A model generated the notes under the pieces. The model saw only the letters and a program-made list of their open reading frames with translations. It was not told the origin of the DNA and searched no databases. From NCBI GenBank assembly GCA_029204225.1, contig CM055097.1, positions 40,838,028-40,902,027 on the forward strand: a stretch of DNA of 64,000 nt, given 5' to 3'. This DNA is from Diphasiastrum complanatum. Lineage: Eukaryota; Streptophyta; Lycopodiopsida; Lycopodiales; Lycopodiaceae. This document shows, piece after piece, positions 46,756 to 57,559 of the stretch. Within the stretch, counting starts at the first letter, position 1. Each line of letters begins with the position of its first letter. The translations under genes and the position numbers were made by a program.

Positions 46756-47215
46756 CTACAATTCCAATTCCATGAGTAGAATAAGATGCATCATCCGCAC
46801 CTTACTTCCATTTTGCACTTTCACTAATTTAGTGAATGCTTCTTTGCGAGAACTCATATGACGAGTAGCACCACTATCAATCACCCATTCAATGGGCTGA
46901 AAATCAGCAACTTGCAAAACGAAACCTGAATTCCTCATAGATGTAGAAGTACTAGTAGAAGCAATATTAGACACAAAAGCATAGTCTTGGTTGAACTAGC
47001 TTCAAGCTCTTGCTCCAAAGTAGCAAGTGAAGCACTAGTATCAATTCCTTTACTCTCCTCTTTCGCAAGCTTCTTCTTACAATCCTTGATGAAGTGCCCA
47101 TACTTCTAATAATGGCACTTCCCTTTCTTCTTTTGAGTGTTGACATCTTGACCTCCAATGAGCTTTTGCTCATCCTTGGAAGTAGGCTTCCCGTTTCCTT
47201 TTGACTTGCCTACCT
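46756..47215 (-). pseudogene. copia gag end and protease, element D
   Basis: Protease motif WVIDSGATRHMSSRKEAF (about 46890-46835) is intact but the frame shifts near 46800. In gag the CCHC knuckle reads CHY then a TAG codon where C has Cys-Lys, so the second Cys is lost and the frame stops (about 47107). Only the C-terminal part of gag exists. The sequence stops matching C at about 47215. Confidence 0.85.
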
Positions 47216-47859
47216 GTTGCACCCCATGTGGCTATATGAGCGGCAGGCATCAGACATGGAGCTAGGTTTGGACTGGTTGAGATATTTGGATGGAGCCGCC
47301 AGACATTTCACTGACATAGATGCTGTTGAGACACAGTACATTGCCTTCAAGAGGCAGGTTGGTGTGTTTGCAACCACGCGGCGCTGAATCCCAGCAGTCG
47401 GGAGAGAGCGGACCCACCAAATTCTATGAGATTAAAGATGGGTGTTAAATGGATGGAATTAACTAATGCGCTTTTTTGAATTTTATGATTGTCAATAGGA
47501 TTGTTCCTGCAGTGTATGCGAGTGCACCTGGAGCACATTTTCTTTGGTCCACACGAAAAGGCGTAATCGCCTTTCTATTGCACAGATGACACGGCTGGTT
47601 TTTTGCAACACCAATGCAAGGTTGAGTGACAGACTTGCATCTATTGTGGACCCTCTAGAGGTGTTGCCCTCAGATTGTTTACTAGGCGTTGATGATCCGA
47701 CTGATTCCACCACGCCCATGTCGAGGGCTGATGTTGTGGCTGACATTGCAGTAGAGACACACAGAGAGAGATGTTGCGGGTTAGACGGTTATTGATGGAC
47801 AGAGTGGGTCATTAAGGATACAAGTGCTGGCCAGGGGACAGGTATGGGCATGGGTGCTG

Positions 47860-47908
47860 ATGAGGAGGATGAGGATGAGGATGAGGATGATGATGATGAT
47901 GATTTTTG
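47860..47908. repeat. GATGAG/GAT trinucleotide repeat
   Basis: Imperfect GATGAG units followed by pure GAT. It encodes a Glu-Asp/Asp run on plus (part of the hAT C-terminal region) and His/Pro on minus, which is an artefact of reading the other strand. Confidence 0.9.
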
Positions 47909-48088
47909 AGATCAACCTCTTGATCATCGACTTGATCATAAAAGTCATTGAACAAACTTTCTTTTCTAGATCCATTACTTGCTGTAAAATCATGAGAACA
48001 TCCATCCACTTGCACAGCTCCATCTACACAAGAATATTCACCAAAGCATGTGAGAAAAACAAAATGAGTCACTTCCACTTGCTTACCT
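47908..48088 (-). mobile_element. copia-derived insert inside hAT sequence
   Basis: The minus strand reads GKQVEVTHFVFLTCFGEYSC and KESLFNDFYDQVDDQEVDL, matching element F (25426-25707) at the protein level. It begins directly after the GAT/GAG repeats and ends at GCTTACCTG, where hAT-type sequence resumes. No LTR or PBS is attached. Confidence 0.7.
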
Positions 48089-49237
48089 GCTCCAGGGTTG
48101 GAGACCATGGCTGAGGCAGAGCTTGAGGCAGACCTAGGCTATGGCCTGGAGGATGATCGATTACAGAGGATGATGGCAGGGATGTATGAGCCACCTCTAC
48201 CAGAGCAGGATGTGTATCGACCTGATCCACTACCAGAGGATATACAGCATAAGAGAGAGACAGTGGATGCAGCACATGTTGGGGATGCTGACCATATGGC
48301 ACAGGATGCTTTTGCAGGGGATGCAGCAGAGGGTGGAGATGCTTGTGCCACAATGGGAGGGATTGATGGTGTGCAGGATTCACAGGCCCCTGCAGATGTT
48401 CATGTTGATTGATGATGATGCAGATCGGACCCACCATGTTCGCCAGAGGACCATAGCATACCTCCTTTGGTATGGAGATGGTGAGGATGACATTGATGAT
48501 ATAGGGCGGCTCTCACCACATGCACGTACTCAGCCACATCCAGCGCCATCAGTTGCTGGTACACATACAGCTGCCACTCATACGGCTCGTACTCATGCAG
48601 CTCCCAGGCATACAGCGCCGACACATACGGTACCTCCTACTCAGCCACCCTCTCGTGACTCCAGTTGCTGCATCCACTTATACAGCTACCCCCCACATTC
48701 CACCACCTGCACCTGCACGTCGCCTCCCTGGGCACCTCATCATGTTACACCAGCTTTTCCGATTGGTGTACAACCTCGGCCTCATCTTACAGCAGCTGCA
48801 CCACGGCCTACTCCTACCATGCCAGAGGGTTCCACTCATAGACCCCTGCTCCCAGCAGGTTACTATCCACAAGGAGTTGTCCCTGCCCAGCCTGCAGTAC
48901 AGCCGTATTCATACACTCTACCTACATTCAGGGTGCCTTCATCTCGTGCCACACCCATTCCTGCATCAGCGGCACCTCCTACTGCATCTACTTCCACATC
49001 ACCAGCTCGTAGGCGTCCAGGAAGGCCTTCAGGATCTGGTAGGGGGTCTTCTCAGAGAGGCAGAGGTCCTAGTCAGACAGTGGCGCGTAGACTGAGAGGG
49101 AGGCCGCGTGGCTCTCTCGCATCACTTTGTCGGGGACACAGATTGAGGGAGAGGTTTTACATGACTTCAGTCAGGCTGTGACATAGGAGGATGAGTTGAA
49201 TGATTTTGATGATCCGGATGCCACACAGCCATTTTGA

Positions 49238-49800
49238 GGACGTGTCATCTACATTGTCATCTAGTTCATTGTTGTTCCATTCACACTGTATTTTTTTGAG
49301 GTCAGACCCCAGCCGTATGTGGCGGGCTCTATATGACGAGATTATATACAAAGCTCACTTGTTTTTCATATTGATGGCCAGTTGATGTGCATTGTGTACA
49401 CTGATGAAATGGTTTACTGTGATAGCCTCCCCCTCTCTCTGTCTCCCTCTCTCTCTTATCAATTTGGATAACTTTTTCAACTTTTTTGGCCATTTTTTTA
49501 GATTATTTACTTCAAATTATTTAATGGACCACTTTTTTGGCCTTTTTTGCCATTAAATAATTTGAAGTAATTTGTAAATAATCTAAACTCCCTAGAAATC
49601 TGCTTTTTCTGGAAAAAAAATTGGCATTCTTTTAGGATTTTTTTGGGCTGTTTTTGGGAATGGGACAAAAAAGAAATTAATTAACTAATTAATTAATTAT
49701 GCCACGGTTCACACAGTTCCCCCTAAAAAAATTGTGAACCGTACGGTTCTGAGAACCGTATTGAACCGTTAACGGTTCATTAATTCTATGGCACAACCCA
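49238..49800 (+). other. hAT 3' region: hairpin and AACCGT subterminal motifs
   Basis: A near-perfect inverted repeat (49499-49527 against 49550-49585, 22 nt loop, 7 nt bulge) is followed at 49703-49778 by six AACCGT/ACGGTT motifs, some head to head (GAACCGTACGGTTC, GAACCGTTAACGGTTC). Clustered short motifs of this sort are usual in subterminal regions of hAT elements, where transposase binds. The exact terminal inverted repeat was not fixed. Confidence 0.55.
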
Positions 49801-50826
49801 TTTGAATGTTTCTCCAGAAGGCTACAATTTCTCCCTTCCCCTTTCACACAAGGAGAAAGTTCAAACAAAATCGACTCACCGCATAAAATAGGAGGAACCC
49901 ACCATAGAACCAATCTATAGACAACAAAACTCCAAGACTAGTAGCTCGAGCTAAGTCTTTCTTTAAAAGGACTCCCTCCTTAATGTTCTAGGATTTGAGC
50001 TCCTTTGTTAGGTCTAGCACCTTAAGAACCTAGTACTTCAAAATCATAATAACAATCACTAACCAAGTACACAAGGCTTTTAAATTTACTACATGATTGT
50101 AATTTGGGGCCATGACAAACATTTTATCCATGATACATTAAAAAACATACATGAAAAAATTATTATTATCTCTAGAAAAATGAGCTATTGGATGAAATGC
50201 ACCACTAAGAAAGTCGTAGCACAAACTACTTAATTGCCACTTGGACAGAGCTCTCAGACAAAAATTGTATGTCCGCTAATACGAAAAAACTATTGATGTT
50301 AAGACTAGGATAGTACTAACAAAAAAAATGTGCAATCAAACTCTGTTGTGCAATTGTTTTGTGAGATACACTTACAAACACATAATGCTTGATACTTCCA
50401 ACATAATATTGGACATTGATCTTTCGCATGTACATATTGGGGCAGTTCAAAGTCAAACAAGCTTCAGCTAGAGAAGTGTGGACTTAAAAGGATTGCAAGA
50501 GACGAACTTATTTTCCAAATATGTGATTTTGGAAAGGTTTGAAAGATGAAGTGATTCATCTGTTGAAACCCTATTCAATATGAGATTAAAGGGAGGTACC
50601 AATTGTCAAAGAGCAAATGATCAATCTTTGTCCATAGACATTATAGACCTTGGGTACTCTTAGTTTGCATTTTACTCCAACAAGAACTGCTATGGAACAC
50701 AATGCACTATCATATGATGGTACATAATAGACCTTTCTTTCTTTCTCTCGCCACCTCTCTCCTCTACAATTCTAAGTATTACCAAGACATACAACTTCAC
50801 AAGGACCTATTAAAATGATTTCTTAC
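49801..50826 (-). other. intron sequence without recognised feature
   Basis: Last part (reading +) of the intron between the exons at 42507 and 50827. AT-rich, no domain-bearing ORF. Confidence 0.6.
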
Positions 50827-50951
50827 CAAAAGCTTCAAAATTGCACCCATTTTCACCACACTTTACATGAAAAACTTTGTGCGAATCCATCTTCTGCCTA
50901 TCTGAAAATGTACGATCACAAGCTTCGCACTTGAAAGACACTGCACCAACT
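50827..50951 (-). CDS. NUFIP: NUFIP-like gene, C2H2 zinc finger exon
   Basis: 125 nt bounded by TTTTGCAG and TTTTG|GTAAGA. After one base it reads FKCEACDRTFSDRQKMDSHK, a classical C2H2 finger (C-x2-C-x12-H-x3-H), then CGENGCNFEAFG, the first half of a second finger that is finished by the exon at 42507. Both splice phases fit the neighbours (2 into 1 upstream, 1 into 2 downstream). C2H2 fingers ahead of the core domain are the NUFIP arrangement. Too short and spliced to be seen as an ORF. Confidence 0.85.
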
Positions 50952-51945
50952 CTGCAAAATTACAACTCGTTATGTGCTTGTCAACCTTCACAATAGTTTC
51001 TTATGTCCCCATGATTTCACAGAGTCTTCATGTTATAAAAATCCACACATGTTCAAATGCTAAATCTTGATATTGATGATATCGCATTCACGATGAAGAC
51101 TATTGACACAAAATGAAGAGACTAGTCATCATCTGCTTCAACAATGCAAAATAAATTCACATCTTCAAAACAAGCGCAAATGCATTGCTCATTCAACAAA
51201 TATTTTCAAACAATGGCTAGGAACCGTACTTGAGTCTAGCAATCTCCACTAGAAACTCTACTTGGGTTTCAACAAATGAAAAACCCTTAAAATCCCTATT
51301 ACTTATCAAACAAGGTTATTTGATGCAATTCTAAACCTAGTCTCTAAAGTATCCAAACTTTCCTAGAATGGTTCCCACCTACTAAATCAACAAAATATAA
51401 TCGCAAACAATGTGTACATTGATACCACAAGCAAATCATGGAACGTGCGGCTCCTCGCGCAAGTAAAAACAACCTACCCTCGAGTTAGTAAAAAATAGGT
51501 CTTATCATGGTGTTGTGAGGAACTCCACTACAAAAGTCAAGGAGCTCATTGTTAAGATACTGCACTTTGCTATACATTTAACAACCCCTCCTTTGGTTAA
51601 CCACCTTTTTCTTATCTTATTTTGAGTCGATCTAGAAATTGCTGCAAAGCATATGATCTATGTCACACGCATTTTGAATCCCTTTGCCTTTTGTAAATTT
51701 GTGAATTGAAATCATCAACAGTATATGGCGAAGTCACCGGCCCGTGGAGACAATTGTAAATTGCAATGTAAGTATCAGTTATTGTGAGTAGTGTCAAGAT
51801 GGCTAAGGGGATATTAAGTCTCATGAGAGCCTGCTGGACTGACCCCCAATGTTTTGTAAATCAGGATTCAACCTTCTAGTGGACCATCGCTGCCCTGTTG
51901 TCAACTTTTGCTAATCATCGCTAGAGTTGGGACTACTAAATCCTT

Positions 51946-52374
51946 TGTTAGAAATAAATGACTATGCTTAAGTTAATCCATAGGTTACTTTGACCCAAAA
52001 GGTCGAGATTTGTGTAACCATGGATATTTAGTTATTTAGGCCATCTTAAGTTTGTCTTAAGTTCAGTTGGACCCAATTTTGGTCATGTACTGACTCGTGG
52101 GTCCTTAGGGGTCTAATTTTGTTTAGGGGCCTTATCTTGACTTTTGGGGGTGCCCTACATTTAGTAAGTGGTTAACCTTAGGGTTTGGCCACATCCAGTT
52201 AGAGTACTTAGATGCTCATTGTGTATTCCATTTTTACAGTTTGGCTAAGCATTGCTCTTGTTGCTGTTTTCTCTCTCTCTCTCTTAGAGTTGGGCGCCCA
52301 GCCTCTTCTCTCTTGTTTTCTGTGGAGATTGATTGATAACTAGATCTTGGTGACTTGACTCTTGCTATCCTACA
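51946..52374 (+). repeat. 5' LTR of copia C (429 bp)
   Basis: TGTTAGAAATAAATGAC to TTGCTATCCTACA, followed by the PBS. It carries a CT run and the palindrome GGGCGCCC at 52292-52299. Confidence 0.93.
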
Positions 52375-52386
52375 TGGTATCAGAGC
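52375..52386 (+). other. primer binding site of C
   Basis: TGGTATCAGAGC, an exact complement of the plant initiator tRNA-Met 3' end. Confidence 0.92.
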
Positions 52387-53087
52387 TACCGGATCTGCAG
52401 CAAGCTTGTTTGTTAGCGCCCTACCATAAGAGGAGCTTCTCTGCTTTTTGTTGTGAAATTTCAGCATCTTGCTGATCTTTTCAAGTGGAGTTTGGATCAA
52501 CTTTTTTGTCTCTTTTTAGGTTGAAGGAGGGCGGCCATCAGAGATCTTGGAGGAGCAATTTTTGGCACCCAAAAATCAGAATCTCAAATCTGATTTTTAT
52601 GCAACCAGTTTTCAGCAAGTTTTGTTTGGAGGAGGGCGCCCAAAAATCTGTTACTGATTTTTGGTTGTGGTGTCTCCTTATCTTGCTGTTTTTGTTTTCA
52701 GGTTTGCATTTGTGTAGAAGGGCGCCCAAAATTCAGCAAACCCTATTCAGGGTTAGGTCAACTTGTGGCTAGAAATTTGCAGATTCTCAGCAAGTAGTAG
52801 GGCGCTTTCAACAGCCCTATTGGAGTGTGTGTTGATCACACTATTTGGCTTCTTAATTGGGTTTCGGTGTAGGCTTCAATCGAAGCTAACCTAATTTTCA
52901 AGAAGCTGGTTTTTTTGTGCAAAAAGACAGCCATCTATCCATTATCTTTTGGGCACTTTGGTTGCAGATTGAAAGACATCTTGTGCTTCTACTTTCAGCT
53001 CTTTGTTTGCTGCAAATTTTTGAGTAGATTTGGTTGTGGAAAGGCTCTCTTTCCTATCTACTACAAGCTGAAATTTTGTTGGAGGTA
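52387..53087 (+). other. leader of copia C with GGGCGCCC repeats
   Basis: Untranslated 700 bp between PBS and gag. The palindrome GGGCGCCC occurs at 52634-52641 and 52720-52727 (as well as in the LTR), each followed by CAAAA or AAAA. A near form GGGCGGCC is at about 52529. This may be an RNA dimerisation or packaging element, but that is inference. Confidence 0.6.
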
Positions 53088-54213
53088 ATGGCTAAAGAAT
53101 CGGAAGCTATCGGTTCTTTGTTTAGTGAAGATCAGTTGGATGGCACAAACTACTCCTTGTGGAGTTACATGATGAAGAATCTTCTCATAGCGAAAGGGCT
53201 GTGGGATTTGGTCAATGGTGATGAGGAAAGGCCTTCGTCTTTGGCACCTCCTACACCTCGTGGATCATCATCATCAACATCATCTTCTCCATCTTCGGAA
53301 GAACAAAAGAAGTGGGATAGAAGGGATGCACAAGCACATTCTATGGTTGCTCTTGCTGTGAAAAGATCTATCTTACCTCATATTAGATCTTGTAAGACAT
53401 CTAAAAGTGCGTAAGATACACTTTATACTATGTATAGAGTCAAAAATCCAGCAAGAGTGGTGTATCTTAGAAATCAGCTTTTTTTGTTGAAGATGCAAGA
53501 AGGGGATCAAGTGACCAATCACTTGACGAAGGTCAAGGATCTTCGTGAGGAGCTTCTCAATATTGATGAGATAATTGAGGATGCTCAATTTGTTTCCATT
53601 ACTCTCAACTCATTACCTTCACCTTATCTTCCATTTGTTTCATCTTTGAGTATCTCTCTTAGGGGACAGCAACTCTCCTTTGATGAACTTGTTGGGCTGC
53701 TTTTTCAAGAGGAGCAAACGAGGCAAAACTTTGCGGGTGACATTCAACAAGATCAAGCTTTCTTCACGAAAGGCAAGGGCAAAGGCAAGTCAAAAGGAAA
53801 GGGGAATCCTCCTTCCAAGGATGAGCAAAAGCTCGTTGGAGGTCAAAATGTCAACACTCAAAAGAAGAAAGGGAAGTGCCATTATTGCAAAAGGTACGGG
53901 CACTTCATCAAGGATTGTAAGAAGAAGCTTGCGAAAGAGGAGAGTAAAGGAATTGATACTAGTGCTTCACTTGCTACTTTGGAGCAAGAGCTTGAAGCTA
54001 GTGGTGATCTCTTCAACCAAGACTATGCTTTTGTGTCTAATATTGCTTCTACTAGTACTACTACATCTATGAGGAATTCAGATTCTGTTTTGCAAGTTGC
54101 TGATTTTCAGCCCATTGAATGGGTGATTGATAGTGGTGCTACTCGTCATATGAGTTCTCGTAAGGAAGCATTCACTAAATTAGTGAAAGTGCAAACTGGA
54201 AGTAAGGTATAAT
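53088..54213 (+). pseudogene. copia gag and protease, element C
   Basis: ATG at 53088 opens MAKESEAIGSLFSEDQLDGT, then NYSLWSYMMKNLLIAKGLWD. One TAA at 53412-53414 splits the gag. The second part (from 53430) has KMQEGDQVTNHLTKVKDLRE, a Lys/Gly-rich segment, CHYCKRYGHFIKDC (intact CCHC, about 53878-53920) and WVIDSGATRHMSSRKEAF (intact protease motif, about 54120-54172). A TAA at 54211 ends the frame early in the protease. Except for two stops this is well preserved. Confidence 0.92.
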
Positions 54214-54289
54214 GTGCGGATGATGGAATTAGAATTGTAGCCATCATTTTGCCTAATGGTGAAAAAAAGTACATTAGGAATGTGCCTTA

Positions 54290-54470
54290 TGTTCCGGGAA
54301 TCAAGAACAAGATCAAGAATGCCATTGGCTCTTCTTGCTCCATCTTTGGGAAATATCTCTCTATGTTGTTTTCCCACCTTTGATGCCAAAGGTCATTTCG
54401 TCTATCAATAGTGCTTACCATAGCTTGAGTAAAAGTTCTCGCATTCAAATGGTGGAAAATCGGTTTGGGC
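54290..54470 (-). mobile_element. antisense patch from another copia family inside C
   Basis: Here the minus strand, not the plus, is coding-like: ARTFTQAMVSTIDRRNDLWH and IERYFPKMEQEEPM, matching GAG-pre-integrase/integrase sequence of element J. On plus it aligns with 578-620 and 735-812 of the window. Element D has about 200 residues of its own GAG-pre-integrase and integrase N-terminus at this place, so the patch replaces them. Confidence 0.78.
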
Positions 54471-54970
54471 ATTCTTTGAAGACCCTACGCACCAATCGAG
54501 GAGGGGAATACATTAAGAATACGTTCGGTGCATTTCTTCGAGAAAAGGGAATTCTACATCAAATGACAACTCCCTATACGTCTCAACAAAATGGTGTTGC
54601 GGAGCGAAAGAATCGCACACTTATGGAGATGGCCCGTTGCATGCTCAAAGCAAAGGGGCTGCCTCGCAAGTTTTGGGCTGAAGCGGTTATAACGGCAGCA
54701 TACATAAGCAATCGTTGTCCTACTAAAGCATTGAAAGTATTAACTCCTTATGAAGTTTGGTATGGAAAGAAGCCTACAATCTCTCACTTCCGCATTTTTT
54801 GTTGTGCGGCTTATGCTTTTGTTCCGGATAAACTTCGAACAAAGCTTGAGGATAAAGGAGTTAAATGCATTTTTGTTGGCTATTGGACAAGGTGTTGGCT
54901 ATTGGACAAGAGACATGGCTGTTGGACAGCCCACGGTGGCTGTTGTCGACTTTGCGGGACAGCAAAGTAA
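54450..54970 (+). pseudogene. truncated copia integrase, element C
   Basis: Starts at MVENRFGHSLKTLRT, then NRGGEY where D has DRGGEY (codon 54494-54496 is AAT, Asn for the second catalytic Asp), and QQNGVAERKNR with the Glu kept. The zinc-binding part and first catalytic Asp are missing because of the antisense patch. The end runs into a linker with repeats of GGCTATTGGACAAG. Confidence 0.87.
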
Positions 54971-56514
54971 GTTCATTTTATGATGGAAAGACACGTGCCT
55001 CTACAAAATCAATGGACTATGCTGATTTTTCAGATTTTGCTCTTACATCTCATGGAGATGTTGCAGAAGAAACTGTTTTCTATGAGCAGGCCAAGGGAGT
55101 AAAATGTTGGGAGGATGCGATGCAAGATGAGTATGACTCACTTATGAAAAACCAGATTTGGGTTCTTGTTGATCTTCCTCATGGGAAGAAGGCAATTGGT
55201 TCTAAATGGGTATACAAAATCAAGTATAAGGCAGATGGTACCATTGAAGGTACAAGGCAAGGCTCGTTGCCAAAGGCTATGCTCAGCAGAAGGGGATTGA
55301 TTATGAGGAGACTTTTTCTCCTACTGCTCGGATGACTACCGTGAGGGTAGTAACCTCTTTGGCTGCCCACTTTGGTTGGCGTTTGCGGCAACTTGACATA
55401 AAGACAGCATTCCTCAATGGTGATCTCAATGAGGAAGTGTACCTTCAACAACCTGCTGGTTTTTTGGTTGAAGGCCAAGAAGATAAAGTTTGTATTCTCA
55501 AGAAGGCACTTTATGGACTGAAGCAAGCTTCGAGGATGTGGTATCAAAAGATACATGCCCACTTTTGTGATCGAGGGTTTACTAATAGTCCTAGCGAATC
55601 TACTCTTTATGTCAAGCATACTTCAGATTATATCATCATTATTTTGCTTTATGTTGATGATATTATTATTACGCTAAGTAATGAGCAGCAGATTAATGCC
55701 GTAATACTTGATCTTGGTATGGTTTTTGAAACCTCAGATTTAGGCCTATTGCACTTTTATTTTGGTCTTGAATTTGTACAAGAAGGGGCTGGAATTTTCA
55801 TCTCTCAAAAACGCTACATTGGGCAGATTTTGAAGCGGTTGAAGATGGAAGATTGCAAGCCGGTTGCTACACCTATGGAGACAGGTCTGAAATTAAGTAG
55901 TCAAGGTGATGGTGAATCATTTGACACTACTTTATATTGTCAAGCTATTGGCTGTCTCATTTACCTATGTAATTCAAGACCGGACATTTCTTATAGTGTC
56001 TCACTCATGAGTCAATTCATGCATGCCCCCATGACATCACATTGGAAAGCGTTGAAGAGGATCTTTCGATATCTTCAAGGAACAAGAAGTCATGGACTAG
56101 TTTTTCCTGCTTGTGATGATGCATGTTTGGTTGGTTTTAGTGACTCGGATTGGGGTGGAGATCAAATCTGCAATTTCGTGGTCAAGTAAAAAGCAGCCCA
56201 CTGTTGCTACTTCTTCTAGTGAGGCAGAATATAGAGCGATATTTTCAGCCACAACAGAGTGTTTATGGCTGAGAAAACTACTTGTTGACATGAAGTTTGG
56301 CGAGCCCTCAGCCACTCTTATCTTGAGTGATAGTCAAAGTGCTATTGCGATTGCACGGAATCTTGTTTTTCATGCGAGGACGAAGCACATCGAGATCCAT
56401 TATCACTTTGTTCGGAAGAGACTTCATGATGGCGACATTTTACTTGAATATTGTCCTACAAAGGATAATATTGCGGACCTCTTCACTAAGGCGTTGCCTA
56501 GAGTCAGATTTTAA
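54970..56514 (+). pseudogene. copia RT and RNase H, element C
   Basis: RT starts MKNQIWVLVDLPHGKKAIGS; a one-base deletion near 55248 gives a frameshift identical to that in D. From 55332: TAFLNGDLNEEVYLQQPAGF, ALYGLKQASRMWYQK, LLYVDDIII (active site kept, about 55650), then RNase H with RPDISYSVSLMSQFMH and GFSDSDWGGD. A shift near 56160 leads to SWSSKKQPTVATSSSEAEYR, HARTKHIEIHYHFVR and ADLFTKALPRVRF (stop at 56512). Confidence 0.92.
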
Positions 56515-56590
56515 GCTTTATGCAAAGCTTTAAAATTGATACCACGTGTTGGTTTTGTTACATAGTGAAGATTTCAGTTTTTGCATTGTC

Positions 56591-57041
56591 ATTTAAGGAG
56601 GGTGGTAGAAATAAATGACTATGCTGAAGTTAATCCATAGGTTACTTTGACCCAAAAGGTCGAGATTTGTGTAACCATGGGTATTTAGTTATTTAGGTCA
56701 TCTTAAGTTTGTCTTAAGTTCAGTTGGACCCATGTACTGACTCGTGGGTCCTTAGGGGTCTAATTTTGTTTAGGGGCCCTATCTTGACTTTTGGGGGTGC
56801 CCTACATTTAGTAAGTGGTTAACCTTAGGGTTTGGTGGCATTTGGCCACATCCAAGTAGAGTACTTAGATTCTCATTGTGTATTCCATTTTTACAGTTTG
56901 GCTAAGCATTGCTCTCCATTGCTCTTGTTGTTGTTTTCTCTCTCTCTCTCTTAGAGTTGGGCGCCCAGCCTCTTCTCTCTTGTTTTTTGTGGAGATTGAT
57001 TGATAACTAGATCTTGGTGACTTGACTCTTGCTTTCCTACA
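56591..57041 (+). repeat. polypurine tract and 3' LTR of copia C (439 bp)
   Basis: ATTTAAGGAGGG (56591-56602) precedes TGGTAGAAATAAATGAC. The end is TTTCCTACA at 57041. Compared with the 5' LTR there is TGG for TGT at the start, and small indels, so the insertion is not very recent. Confidence 0.92.
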
Positions 57042-57555
57042 TCCTCGACGGATGTGAAAATCCTTCCTGACTGCACTGGGACTATTTGAACAGGATTTAG
57101 GGTGCAAAGGTTCCTTAAATATCCAAAAATCAAGCGGCAACAATTATCAAAACCTACTGCTACAGCTTGCTAGTCAAGGCTACATCTGTTTGCTGGAATT
57201 GGGCCGAAGTTTAAGGCTGAAAGTGTGGAGAAATCCTTGCAGATCTCCTACAGCCTCCATCGCTGGGTTTTTGAAGGTTTTTGGTTACTTTAGAAACTGC
57301 AGCAGCCTGTAAACTTGTGGGACATAACTGTGTAGGTCAAAAAACAACCTAAGTTGCCAAGAAAAACAGCAACTACCAATTTATTTTCAACATTAGGTTC
57401 AACTGCAGGAGACTGATTTCAGAAATTTCATATCTGTTAAAGCGTACAAGATCCTGTTTTTCCGGTACTTATTAGTGCTTTTTGCTGTTTCCTACTTAGA
57501 TCACACAATATGTCTCAATCTGGAGCGTCTAACCATGACGCTGAGAGAGGAGTTT
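57042..57555. other. intron sequence without recognised feature
   Basis: No domain seen. An ATG-initiated short frame near 57510 ends quickly and is not supported. Confidence 0.5.
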
Positions 57556-57559
57556 TCGT

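Larger units (their letters stand above)
43708..47215 (-). mobile_element. copia element D, 5' truncated, in NUFIP intron
   Basis: Minus-strand order: broken gag (47215 on), protease, GAG-pre-integrase, integrase, RT, a shortened RNase H, polypurine tract, 3' LTR. The gag N-terminus, leader and 5' LTR are missing; hAT sequence adjoins at 47215. It is closely related to element C, which lies in the opposite orientation about 5 kb away. It is in sense orientation with the host gene. Confidence 0.88.
47216..49237 (+). pseudogene. hAT transposase, C-terminal part
   Basis: Plus strand, multiple frames: MWLYERQASDMELGLDWLR and DAVETQYIAFKRQVGVF, then near 47540-47790 VHTKRRNRLSIAQMTRLVF and NTNARLSDRLAS. 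The H-T-K-R-R-N-R-L motif is the hAT C-terminal dimerisation region. Low-complexity Asp/Glu repeats (47860-47908) follow, then a copia-derived insert, then GLEDDRLQRMMAGMYEP, Pro/Thr/His-rich sequence, an AT-hook-like RRRPGRPSGSGRG (about 49010-49050) and an end reading DFDDPDATQPF with a stop at about 49237. It is interrupted by stops and shifts and lacks the N-terminal BED finger and catalytic core. Confidence 0.75.
51946..57041 (+). mobile_element. full-length but defective copia element C
   Basis: Two LTRs (51946-52374 and 56603-57041), PBS, leader, gag, protease, partial integrase, RT, RNase H and polypurine tract. The flanks TCCTT (51941-51945) and TCCTC (57042-57046) match at four of five bases and fit a target duplication. 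It is antisense to the host gene. Stops, frameshifts, an antisense patch and a mutated integrase make it non-autonomous. Confidence 0.93.

Noticed and set aside
47812-48108. His/Pro-rich minus ORF
   Set aside because: The His/Pro part is the reverse reading of GAT/GAG repeats. Only the copia-like portion is meaningful.
48186-49181. 331-codon plus ORF as an independent gene
   Set aside because: Two other frames are also open, the composition is repetitive, and its position fits the decayed C-terminal region of hAT. The conserved end DFDDPDATQPF is in another frame.
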